The position numbers and the translations under genes are program-made. A DNA stretch of 64,000 bases from Gracilariopsis chorda (taxonomy: Eukaryota > Rhodophyta > Florideophyceae > Gracilariales > Gracilariaceae), in contig NBIV01000290.1 of NCBI GenBank assembly GCA_003194525.1, forward strand, positions 48,602 through 112,601. Direction: 5' to 3'. This document shows positions 10,236-18,929 of this stretch, in pieces; positions within the stretch are counted from its first letter, which is position 1; every line of letters begins with the position of its first letter. The notes under the pieces are model-generated. The model searched no databases. It was not told the DNA's origin and saw only the letters and a list, made by a program, of their open reading frames with translations.

Positions 10236-10862
10236 TTACCCAACTTGGGCATTAACCAGCGTGGCTGGGGCTGCAGTTCCCGTTTGACGGTGGTATCGCA
10301 CGATCTGCGACCGTGGGAGGTGTTCAATTGGCTCCCACGTATCCCCACTGGGGTCGTACCCGTACCAGCGGACGCGGTATTGTAGAATACCATCCTGGTC
10401 CCAGGTGTGTCCGACAAGTCGGTCTACTACGAACTCTCGTTCGTAGACCTGCCGGCCGTGCCGGGTGGTGGTTTTACTCCCTTGCGAGGGTTGTCCGCGG
10501 TGCGGTATAATGTCCCTTAGCAGGGTGTTCGGCGATAACTCCGACGTTGCCGTGCGCTGTCCTAGTGGCCACTGCTCATGCGGGAAAATATCCCTCAAGA
10601 GGGTATGTGGTGTCACGGTTTTCCCCGGCAAGTCATTCCCCATTGGGGTGTCGTTGTTCCCGTCTTCACGGTAGGCCAGGCGAACCGCCAACCGGCGGGG
10701 GACTTGAACTCCGCATTCGCGGTTGAACTCACGAACCGCGAGTTTGCGGGAAGATGACCGCTCCTGCGGAATCGGCGTTTCCACGATCCCCTGGGGGGTC
10801 CCGTGCGGCACGGTGGTTGGATGGCAAACCGCCTCCCTGCCAGGCGCACGGGAGCTCTGCAC
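10236..10862 (-). CDS. Copy B pol C-terminus: linker end and chromodomain
   Basis: The last 208 codons of the copy B polyprotein. The chromodomain occupies roughly residues 128-190, with YEREFVVDR, LQYRVRWYGYD and DTWEP motifs. The aromatic and acidic positions typical of a methyl-lysine pocket appear present, though this lineage may read chromatin differently. The frame differs by one base from the segment upstream because a run of C's in the linker has five C's here and six in copy A. Confidence 0.85.
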   Translation of the reverse strand: MQSSRAPGREAVCHPTTVPHGTPQGIVETPIPQERSSSRKLAVREFNRECGVQVPRRLAVRLAYREDGNNDTPMGNDLPGKTVTPHTLLRDIFPHEQWPLGQRTATSELSPNTLLRDIIPHRGQPSQGSKTTTRHGRQVYEREFVVDRLVGHTWDQDGILQYRVRWYGYDPSGDTWEPIEHLPRSQIVRYHRQTGTAAPATLVNAQVG

Positions 10863-10915
10863 CGTACGTTCCGGCGGCGCCGTGGTGTCCCCGGCTACTG
10901 GGGGGTTGCCTAAGG

Positions 10916-12352
10916 CTAACTCCGGTACACCGGTATTTTGGTCAAAATTCCCCTTTGGGGGTGCCCGGCAGGTGCCGATGACACCCTTTTCAGGGGCCTG
11001 GCCGCTAAGTGCGGTGCACCGTCTCCATGAGGAGGAGCAGCGTCCGGTACGACCGGTTTCGAGCGTGCGATGGCGCGCGTTTTTCCCGAGTTCCTCGGTT
11101 CTTTGCCGCAGCGTTGCGGTAGTTGGCGCAAATTATTCCCCGGAACGGGGGCTTCGATTCCGTCTGCGACGGGGAGCGTTTCCGAGCGCTGCGCGCCAGG
11201 GCCTGAAGCTTCGGATGCGGCTTGGCTACCCTTTTCCCCGATAGGGGTGTGGGTATTTCCCAGCGGCACTGGTGTATCTGGGCGCCTCTTCTCCGCGGGG
11301 CGCGGGTCTGAGCGACCTGATTGAACCGCTTCCGCGGGGACTTCCGCCAATGGCGGCTTTGAGGCATCTCCCTGCTCAGGGGGTTGAGGGCGATTGTCGC
11401 CGTACTCCCGTATCGGGGATCCTTCCCTGACAGGGGTGTGCGGTAGCTGCGTTTCAGCTTCCCGTGTAACACGGTGTATTTGCCGCCTTTGCGGGACCTG
11501 CGCGTCTGGTTCCTGTTGCACAGCGCTGCCCGAGGACGGGGGATTAGTGTCGCGTGAGATACTCCGTGCTCCGCGGTCAGTTGTCCGTATGGTACGGCGT
11601 GTTTCCCGTTGCGACGGCGATCTCATTCCTCGAAAACGAGTGTTCTCCTCCCCCTCCTGAGACGGAGCGGCGGGATAAGGGATAACATGCCCCGCCTGGC
11701 GGGTGTAGATTCGCGCCATAGGGGCGGGCACAGAGAGGCCCGAATTACCCGGCTGAGCCGGTGAGTCCGACAGGGTCGGTAGGTCTGAGAGTCCCCGGGA
11801 GGGGTGTGGTAGCACGGTAGGCCGTCTCACCACCGATGTATCGGATGCAGAGCCATATTCCAGCGTAGGGTCCAGCGTAGCTGGTGCAGCCTCAGTCGAG
11901 GGTCGCGGAGCTAGCACGATGCGATCGCGAGATAACCGCTCATGCGCGTCACCCATTTCCACAACCACTGTGTCCGTCGTGACGGAGATAACCTTGAAAG
12001 GACCATCCGCCACAGGCGAGAGCTTATGGTGCTTCTCCCTTTCAGGGTTGTAGTACTCCTTGCGGACGAATACGAAGTCCCCGGAGTTGATCTGTTCCGG
12101 TTTGCCTCCTCGCAAGCGAGCATCGAAATTCCGTTTGTAGGCGGCTTGGGCGTGGTCCATCGCCTTCCGCGCTGCGGGTACCAGCTTGGTCAGCCATGCT
12201 TTCCACTTCTGGCGGTAATCCTTCACAGAAGGGAACGCGTCCAACGTAGGTTGGGATTCCAACGCCATTGGCGGGGGTGTCCGTGAAAGGACCAACTCGA
12301 AAGGGGATATTCCGGTAGTCCGGTGTACCTGCGTATTGTACGCAAAGGTCAC
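10916..12352 (-). pseudogene. Copy B pol: integrase C-terminal region and proline-rich linker
   Basis: Continues the polyprotein after a one-base deletion relative to copy A (around 12380-12390). It begins at FAYNTQVHRTTG, includes the GPFKV (GPF/Y-type) module of the integrase C-terminus, then a long linker rich in Pro, Arg, Ser and Thr. It ends at a stop created by a second one-base loss in a C run near 10950-10965. It is classed as broken only because of these two single-base differences. Confidence 0.8.
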
Positions 12353-15300
12353 GGCATCCGTGTAGATATCCCAAGTCTTGGGTGGTCAGCCGTGTAAGCA
12401 CGGAGAGCTGCGAGCATTGTCCGGTTGAAACGCTCGACCTGCCCATTAGACTGGGGATGATACGTGGTCGTGAAGAGATTCTTCACGTCCAGTATCCGAC
12501 AGACGTCCTGGAAAAATCGCGATGCGAACTGTTTCCCGTTGTCGGAAAGTAGCTCCAAAGGAGGTCCGTAGGCAAACACCCAATGCCGCACAAAGGCGTG
12601 AGCGACCGTGTAGGCGGTAATCCTCTTTAGAGGGACTGTCCGAACTAATTTCGAGAACCTGTCCGTAATAACGAGTAGGAACTTGTTGCCTCTCCTGGTA
12701 GAGAGCAATGGTCCGAGAATGTCAATTGCGACAAACTCGAGCGGCGCCCTGGCGGGGAATAGCTTCATCCGTTTGGAGTGCTTCCGGAGTTTGACCCGGT
12801 TCTTCGCGCATTGCGTGCAAAACCGCACCGTAGCGTAGCAATCAACCGCCATGGCGGGCCAGTAGAAATCCCTGCGAAGGGTTAGATAAAGCTTCCTCCC
12901 ACCGGAGTGTCCCCCGAGTTTCGGGTAATGCGAAAGGTGCAATATCCGCTTCTGTAGCGTGTGCGGTACCACAACTTGTGGGGTAGCCTCGACGGTCCTC
13001 ACGAGGTAACCAATGTCGTTCACCCCGAAGGGGAGGTTCTCTCCGCCGTTGAGGCGTGCACGTATCCTTGTACAGAAGGGGTCCCCGAATTGTTCTCGGA
13101 TCATTTCCTCGGTCTCAACCGGTACATAATTTCCCGGTATGGGTTTCTCAGAATCATCTCGCGATGCAAGTAGGTAGTCGAAGTCAGCATCTTCGTCCCA
13201 GTTTTCTGGCTCAGCCTCGACGGCACATTCCGGATCATCCGGGTCCATTGCCATGAAACATGGGACTTCATCACCCTCCGTTGGGAGTGCCTCCCCACTT
13301 GTGGGTAAACGCGACAGAGCGTCGGCTTGGGTGTTCTGCGCGCCCTTTTTATAAATGACTTGGAAGTCATATTCCGCGAGGCGGAGTCTCCAGCGCATGA
13401 GGCGTCCCGACGGGTCGGAGATATTCATTAACCACCTCAGTGAGGAATGATCCGTGTACACGGTGAAATGGACTCCCATAAGGTAGGGGCGCAGAGTGGT
13501 CATCGCCCATACGACGGCGAGGCACTCTTTCTCCGATACGGAGTAGTTCCGCTCATGGACATTGAGCGAGCGCGACCAATAACCAATTGGGTGTCGTTCC
13601 CCCTCGGGGGTGGTTTGAAAAAGAGCACACCCGACTTGGTAGTCGCTCGAGTCCGTATCTACGGAGTATGGCAACCCAAGTTTTGGGAGATGTAGGATTG
13701 GTGCTGATGTGACAGCCTCCTTCAAGGAGTTAAAGGCTTCCGATTGCTGGGGCGTAAATGTTCCCAGTTTTGGGGGGTTCCCCTTTCGCAACAACGCGTT
13801 CAGGGGCGCTGCAGTATCCGAAAAGTTCGGGATAAACCGTCGATAGACGTTGACCAGCCCCAGAAAGGAGCGCAGTTCCGTTTGAGTACGGGGTTCTTTC
13901 GCCTCAACGAGGGATTTGACTGGAGCTTTCTCGATCGCTAACCGTCCAGGACGGATAATGTGACCCAGATACTTCACAGTATCTGTGAAAAACTCGCATT
14001 TCCTCAACTTGAGGGTAATTCCCGCATCGCGGAGTACGGTCAGCACGTCTCGGACGTGAGTGAGATGGTCGTCCAACGAGTTGGAGAAGATGATAATATC
14101 ATCAAGGTAGACCAGACAACTCCGCCACTTAAAGCGGTTGAGTAGAATATCTACTGCACGCTGAAAGGTGGCGGGGGCGTTGGTTAACCCAAATGGCATC
14201 CGCTTGAAGCGGTACGTTCCTGCATGGCAGGTGAATGCGGTTTTGTCGCGATCCTCCTGTCTGACAGGTACTTGCCAATATCCCCAATTGGCATCAAGGG
14301 CCGTGAACACGGTGGCGTCTCCAAGGGAGTCAATGCACTCGTCCATACGAGGGATGGGGTACGTGTCCCTAACAGTCACGGCATTGAGCCTGCGGTAGTC
14401 GACACAGAACCTCCAGGTTTCGTCAGCCTTTAAAGCCAGTACAACTGGGGATGCCCAGGGCGATTGAGCGGGCTCAATCACACCTGCGCGGAGCATCTTG
14501 TCCACCTGGGACTGCTCCTCTTCCCGAGCTTTCGGACCTGCCCTGTAAGGGGGTTGTGCAACCGGTCGCGCACCGGGGATTAAATCGATCCGGTGTTCCG
14601 TTGCATCAATCTCGCCAAGCGAGCCATCCCACATTGTGGTGAATTCCCGTAACATAGTACGGAGTTTGTCGCGGTGCGACTCTGGCACGTGGCTGAATTC
14701 CAGCGCTTCAAGTGCTTTTTGCGGATCAATCCGGTCATTGCTCGATGGAGCATTGTCCTGTGGAACAGGTGTGGTTCGCAATTCCGAGTTACTCGGTATG
14801 TTCGACGCTGAAGTAGCGGTTTCCTCCCCCTCCTTAGACTTGACGTCTTCGGACGGCGGGGTGAACTCCTCAGAAGAGGTGGTAACTCCGAGTACATCGG
14901 CGGCTGTCATCTTCGTTGGCAGCATTTCCATAGGATGGGGGGTTACACTCCCAATTACTTGGTGTTTGACCAGATACTGGGGGTGTCTGCCAAGGTTGGC
15001 AACCAATATCCGGAAAGGAACATCCGGGGAAATGGAGACAATTCCATTAGCCAGCGCCAGCTGGGATTTCTCGTACAACGAGGCGAGGGGTTGTATAACC
15101 CGAAGACCGTGTTGACGGGAATTTACCTGTACCCAGACTTGGGACTCCGCCGGTATAGAAACCGAGGCAGCGACGCGGAGCTTGGTGGACTCGCGGGACG
15201 CGGGCGGTGGTTCCTGCGCAGCAGGGAGCGGAACTTGTTTCCGAGAGGACCGCTTTAGCGGGCGGCGAACAATCGGAACCGACGATCCGTCGTCAAGTTC

Positions 15301-15891
15301 TACACGCCTGAGGCGGGGCCTGATTGCGTCGACAAATCTGTCGCAGTAATCACATCCCAGTATGACTGGTGCTGCCAGTGAACGGCAAACGATGAAGTCC
15401 AACTTCACCACAGATGTACCAAGTCTCACGACGAGGTCCACTGTGCCCACCGTTTGTAACGGATTGTTGTTCGCATCCGAAATGTCGGGGACCGCGTCAG
15501 AGCGGATACGAGACCGCACAAGCGGGGGTAACAATGATTCCACAACGAAGTTGGGGCCTGCACCTGTATCCAGGACGGTGAGAAACCTCACCATAAACTG
15601 GGGATCAAGGCCAAGGTCGGCATAGACCTTATAGTTGCGCTTGGCCATGATCAAGACTCTACCGGGAATCCGGGGATTTTTACTCCGTATCCACGGGCGA
15701 CGCAACACACCGAGGTGCGCAGAGTCCGCGTCAGCGGTGTCTTTCCTCGAGAGGATTTTCACCGGGGAGCGAGGCAGGGACGCCTCGGGCGCCAACAGCC
15801 TCTTGTCTGAGGACGCCTCTCCCAAAGGGGAGACTCCCTCAGTTAGTTTTCCGCCTTCGGCGGTGGGTTGGTTTCCTCGACAACGAGTGCT
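12349..15891 (-). CDS. Copy B pol: protease, reverse transcriptase, RNase H, integrase core
   Basis: The frame opens at 15891, just after a TGA, and overlaps the end of gag by 49 nt in the -1 frame. It has no ATG near its start, so it is probably made by -1 frameshifting. Domains in order: aspartic protease (DTGA, near 15570), RT with YLDD at 14098-14109, RNase H (SVDTDSSDY and TDHSS motifs), integrase zinc module and the full DDE catalytic set (D in AIDILGP, D in SDNG, E in QVERFNR). The stop at 12349 comes from a one-base deletion after the catalytic core. Confidence 0.93.
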   Translation of the reverse strand, partial: STRCRGNQPTAEGGKLTEGVSPLGEASSDKRLLAPEASLPRSPVKILSRKDTADADSAHLGVLRRPWIRSKNPRIPGRVLIMAKRNYKVYADLGLDPQFMVRFLTVLDTGAGPNFVVESLLPPLVRSRIRSDAVPDISDANNNPLQTVGTVDLVVRLGTSVVKLDFIVCRSLAAPVILGCDYCDRFVDAIRPRLRRVELDDGSSVPIVRRPLKRSSRKQVPLPAAQEPPPASRESTKLRVAASVSIPAESQVWVQVNSRQHGLRVIQPLASLYEKSQLALANGIVSISPDVPFRILVANLGRHPQYLVKHQVIGSVTPHPMEMLPTKMTAADVLGVTTSSEEFTPPSEDVKSKEGEETATSASNIPSNSELRTTPVPQDNAPSSNDRIDPQKALEALEFSHVPESHRDKLRTMLREFTTMWDGSLGEIDATEHRIDLIPGARPVAQPPYRAGPKAREEEQSQVDKMLRAGVIEPAQSPWASPVVLALKADETWRFCVDYRRLNAVTVRDTYPIPRMDECIDSLGDATVFTALDANWGYWQVPVRQEDRDKTAFTCHAGTYRFKRMPFGLTNAPATFQRAVDILLNRFKWRSCLVYLDDIIIFSNSLDDHLTHVRDVLTVLRDAGITLKLRKCEFFTDTVKYLGHIIRPGRLAIEKAPVKSLVEAKEPRTQTELRSFLGLVNVYRRFIPNFSDTAAPLNALLRKGNPPKLGTFTPQQSEAFNSLKEAVTSAPILHLPKLGLPYSVDTDSSDYQVGCALFQTTPEGERHPIGYWSRSLNVHERNYSVSEKECLAVVWAMTTLRPYLMGVHFTVYTDHSSLRWLMNISDPSGRLMRWRLRLAEYDFQVIYKKGAQNTQADALSRLPTSGEALPTEGDEVPCFMAMDPDDPECAVEAEPENWDEDADFDYLLASRDDSEKPIPGNYVPVETEEMIREQFGDPFCTRIRARLNGGENLPFGVNDIGYLVRTVEATPQVVVPHTLQKRILHLSHYPKLGGHSGGRKLYLTLRRDFYWPAMAVDCYATVRFCTQCAKNRVKLRKHSKRMKLFPARAPLEFVAIDILGPLLSTRRGNKFLLVITDRFSKLVRTVPLKRITAYTVAHAFVRHWVFAYGPPLELLSDNGKQFASRFFQDVCRILDVKNLFTTTYHPQSNGQVERFNRTMLAALRAYTADHPRLGISTRMP
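15843..15891 (-). promoter_or_regulatory. Probable -1 ribosomal frameshift region between gag and pol
   Basis: Gag and pol overlap by 49 nt and pol lies in the -1 frame without an ATG. The end of gag reads GCG GAA AAC TAA; slipping back one base on G-GAA-AAC gives GGA AAA CTA and enters pol. Directly downstream lie two small stems (GGGAG...CTCCC, GGGAGAGGCGTCC). G-GAA-AAC is not a textbook heptamer, so the exact slip point is inferred. Confidence 0.5.
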
Positions 15892-18017
15892 TCATCCCGT
15901 TGACGGGGGTTTCTATCCGCATAAGCGGGGGTTGCAACGGATGGTTGCGTGATCTCCCGAATCGGGGTGTATGAAGCTTGCCGCGCACGCGGGGTCTGTG
16001 GTAGGGCGTGAGAAAAGTCCGTTTTAGCACGGAGGTAGGAAGCCGTCGGGACGGAACGTTTCTCCTCTGGAGTGAGGGCCTCATAATTTGCCACCACCTT
16101 GGCCATATCCTTCAGTGAACAAATACACTGAGGAGAGGTATGGCCATGGGCATAGCACAGGTGGCAAATGAGAGCCAGCACCGCGACACGCGGATTATCA
16201 TTCCGAGTATCGGAGAAGCGAACCGCAGGGCGGGTGTCAGTCCATCCAGGCCGTTGATAACGGGATTGAACGTTTGAAAACGGGAGTCGTTGGGGTTGAA
16301 CCCGACTGTTACCACCGTATAGAACGGGATCTTCTGTTCCCGTATCATGGGTCATCTCCGTCGTTGACGGTAACTCACTGGTGGGTATCGACACACCATC
16401 CCCCTGCGCTAAATGCACGGTATCAAATCCCTGTCCAGGGTTCCCATCCGCGGTGAGCGGGAGAGAGGAAGCTTCGCTTTCCAGCAACAACGCCTTGGCG
16501 GATTTAGACCGATTGTTCGGAGTTCTTGCACGAAGTGCATCCCCTTCCGCTCGAGCGTGTTGGACCAGCTCGAGGTAGGTGATCCTTCGCTTGTCCTCCC
16601 GATAACGGGTAACTAAACTCCGGATTGCCGGGTCAAGACCATCAATGAACATGGTACTGCGCTCCCCAGCGGGGTATACGTTACCACATCTGTGGAAAGC
16701 CTTGTTAAAGCGCACCGAGTAATCGGTCTCGGTCTCTCCAGCACGCTGGCGTGTATCTCGCAAAGCGAGGATAGCCTGCTGAATAGCGGTGTTGGTGGCG
16801 TAGGAGCGCAGAAGATACTGCACAGACTCCGGCCAGCAAGTAACTCCTCCCTCGGAGGCGCGAGAAGATCCTCGGACAGAGGTGTATTGGTCCTCGGCCA
16901 CTCCCCGTAAGAAATACGGTAAAGCCAAATAGGCTTGTCCCTCATTCATACCGAGGATATCGGCCTCCGCTACAAAGCGGGATAGGAAATCCAGTACTAG
17001 GACTGGGTCCTCTCCAGTAAAATACTGGTTGCGGAGCGAGAGCTGCATTCGCTTAATGCATTCTCGCACCTTTCCCGTACCACGGGGCGTACGTCCAAGT
17101 GACGAATCTTCAAGCCGGTAGTACCGGTATGATAAAAGCTTCCGGTAATCCGGGTTTGTCGGTTTCAATTCCCGGAGACCGGGGTGTCTTCTCCCCTTCT
17201 GGCGGTTTCGGACCACACCTTCAGTGGCCGATGACCGCTTCGAGCGGGAGGAGTAGCCTCGCTTCTCGTCCTCCGAGTCGGAGTCCGAGGAGCTCGAGCT
17301 AACCGATTGGTTTCGGGGTGAGTCCGACGATGTCGAAGAATCGGAGTCCGAATATTTTCGGTGATGTTTCCGTCGGTGACGGCGTTTCTTCTTCCCAGCA
17401 AGCTGGTCGTTGTGCGATGCCTCGTTTACCGGATCACCCGGGGATGGTTTGTCCATGAGGACGAACTGCTCCAGCGTCTCCAGGCGGGCACCAATCCGAT
17501 CAAATCGGGCTTCAACTCCTTCGATGAAGGCGGCGGGTTGTCCCAAACTCTCCAACACGGAGTTGACGTCAGACCGTAAAATACGGAGCTCCTCGGCGAC
17601 CTCCTTTACGGGGGTTGCCGAGACCACCTCTTGGAGGGATTTTAGTTCCCCTACAAGGGTGTCATGGGCAGTCCACAGAGCGCGGACCTGGGATTCCAGG
17701 GAAGTCCCCTGGGGGGTGTTATCGCCCGTTCCATGGGGGCTTGAAGCCGCGACAGCGGGAGCAGGCCGGGGTACCTGGGGCACTGCGGCAACAGCCGGAG
17801 TCGATGCTGCATTCCCCTGCGGGGGTGATAACGAGGGCAAAAGGAGGTTCCGGGGTTCCCGGTCGGGGGTATCATTCCGCGATGAAGCGGCGCCAGCACG
17901 GCTGGAACTTGTCCGTATAGGGATACGGGGTACGAACCGAACTTCGGAAGAGTCCGCGTTGTCGCGGGAGCGACTACGCGTAACCACTGGCTCCGCGTGG
18001 GAGGGATTTCTCGACAT
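15843..18017 (-). CDS. gag: Copy B gag, 724 residues
   Basis: Starts MSRNPSH at 18017, about 100 bp after the 5' LTR. Layout: a disordered Pro/Ser/Arg-rich N-terminus (1-110), a coiled-coil-like region (about 115-190), an Arg/Ser-rich tract (about 205-270), a retrotransposon gag/capsid-type domain (about 290-530; motifs YFTGEDP, LPYFLRG, DYSVRFNKAF, FIDGLDPAIRSLV), and one CCHC zinc knuckle C-x2-C-x4-H-x4-C at about residues 617-630. Gag forms the virus-like particle and binds element RNA. It ends at TAA 15843-15845; pol begins within its last codons. Confidence 0.93.
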   Translation of the reverse strand: MSRNPSHAEPVVTRSRSRDNADSSEVRFVPRIPIRTSSSRAGAASSRNDTPDREPRNLLLPSLSPPQGNAASTPAVAAVPQVPRPAPAVAASSPHGTGDNTPQGTSLESQVRALWTAHDTLVGELKSLQEVVSATPVKEVAEELRILRSDVNSVLESLGQPAAFIEGVEARFDRIGARLETLEQFVLMDKPSPGDPVNEASHNDQLAGKKKRRHRRKHHRKYSDSDSSTSSDSPRNQSVSSSSSDSDSEDEKRGYSSRSKRSSATEGVVRNRQKGRRHPGLRELKPTNPDYRKLLSYRYYRLEDSSLGRTPRGTGKVRECIKRMQLSLRNQYFTGEDPVLVLDFLSRFVAEADILGMNEGQAYLALPYFLRGVAEDQYTSVRGSSRASEGGVTCWPESVQYLLRSYATNTAIQQAILALRDTRQRAGETETDYSVRFNKAFHRCGNVYPAGERSTMFIDGLDPAIRSLVTRYREDKRRITYLELVQHARAEGDALRARTPNNRSKSAKALLLESEASSLPLTADGNPGQGFDTVHLAQGDGVSIPTSELPSTTEMTHDTGTEDPVLYGGNSRVQPQRLPFSNVQSRYQRPGWTDTRPAVRFSDTRNDNPRVAVLALICHLCYAHGHTSPQCICSLKDMAKVVANYEALTPEEKRSVPTASYLRAKTDFSHALPQTPRARQASYTPIREITQPSVATPAYADRNPRQRDEALVVEETNPPPKAEN

Positions 18018-18098
18018 GAGAAAATACCGTTACGACGGGAAACGATCACGGAACTTCCGGTGAATGAAAACAAACCTCGTAAGAGGGAAAGCAAAAAC

Positions 18099-18119
18099 CG
18101 ATTCTAGGTCGGGAGACCA
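18099..18119 (-). promoter_or_regulatory. Primer binding site of copy B
   Basis: Three bases inside the 5' LTR the - strand reads TGGTCTCCCGACCTAGAATC. It starts with TGG, the complement of a tRNA CCA end. The implied tRNA 3' end has A73 and G72, hence C1:G72, a pair typical of eukaryotic tRNA-Tyr. The assignment to tRNA-Tyr is an inference. Copy C has the same site with one base missing. Confidence 0.7.
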
Positions 18120-18122
18120 CTT

Positions 18123-18929
18123 TGTGGTGCAATGCCCCAAAGGGGAAAAACACCGAAAGACGTCCGGGATCTTCCTCTCACGAGGTGAAGCCAGTTGGGT
18201 AGAGCCCTCCCAGAGGTGTCACGGCGAAGCCGGTTTGTAAGACCAGGGACACCTGTCGCGACTCGCGCAGGGAGGTGAAGGCGAAGAATCGGTATCCGCG
18301 TGAGCGGGGCGTGATCCTCAGTAGAGGTATGTTTCCACGTAAGTGGGGGTGTGTGAGCGGATGCGCACACGAGGGCCGCGGATAGCGGGAGGTGCTACCC
18401 TAAAAAGGGGAAAGAGGAAGGACGAGTGGGTCGCGAGAGCGACGAGTAGATACGGCAATGCCGGTGGACAGGACTCCCTATACAGGGCGAAACACCAATA
18501 TGATTGGAACAATTAGTACTCCCAATGATGGGTCTCCTTTAGATGTGCAAGGGGGGTGAACTTCCGTACACTACGGTGCTTCCCTCCAAGGAGGAGTTGA
18601 GAACACGCGGAGGCGGTAAAGCTCAGAGCCAATTCCCCAGGTTGGGGTCCCTTGTTGGGGAAGGTTTACTGGTGCGACGGCAGTGCGCCGTCGCACTAAG
18701 TACTAGCTTCCCAGAAATGGGTGTGAAAATAATAAATAAAATTAACTAAAATACTCCACATTCCGTGGCAACATCCACTACTGTGGCCAACCGCCAATTG
18801 ACCCAAAACCGTGTCCCACGTGTCCATACCCACCATTGTGGGGCGTAGTTCATATACACACTACACAACCGATAATATCGGGAAAACAATCAAGTACCAA
18901 GAATCCCTCCCTGAGGGCGTTGCACTTCA
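18123..18929 (-). repeat. 5' LTR of copy B (LTR2)
   Basis: 807 bp. It differs from LTR1 at three sites seen by eye (7399/18190, about 7475/18266, 8053/18844). It has CACGTG at 18817-18822 and the same hairpin series as LTR1. As 5' LTR it should drive gag-pol toward lower coordinates. Confidence 0.95.

Larger units (their letters stand above)
7332..18929 (-). mobile_element. Ty3/gypsy chromovirus-type retrotransposon, copy B, nearly intact, 11.6 kb
   Basis: Complete element on the - strand: 5' LTR 18123-18929, primer binding site, gag, pol by -1 frameshift, linker and chromodomain, antisense ORF on the + strand, polypurine tract, 3' LTR 7332-8138. Both 807-bp LTRs begin TGAAGTGC and end CACCACA on the element's strand and differ at only three bases by eye, so the insertion is recent. 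Two one-base deletions (near 12385 and near 10950-10965) are the only clear lesions seen in pol. It sits inside copy A with a 5-bp target duplication. Confidence 0.95.
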
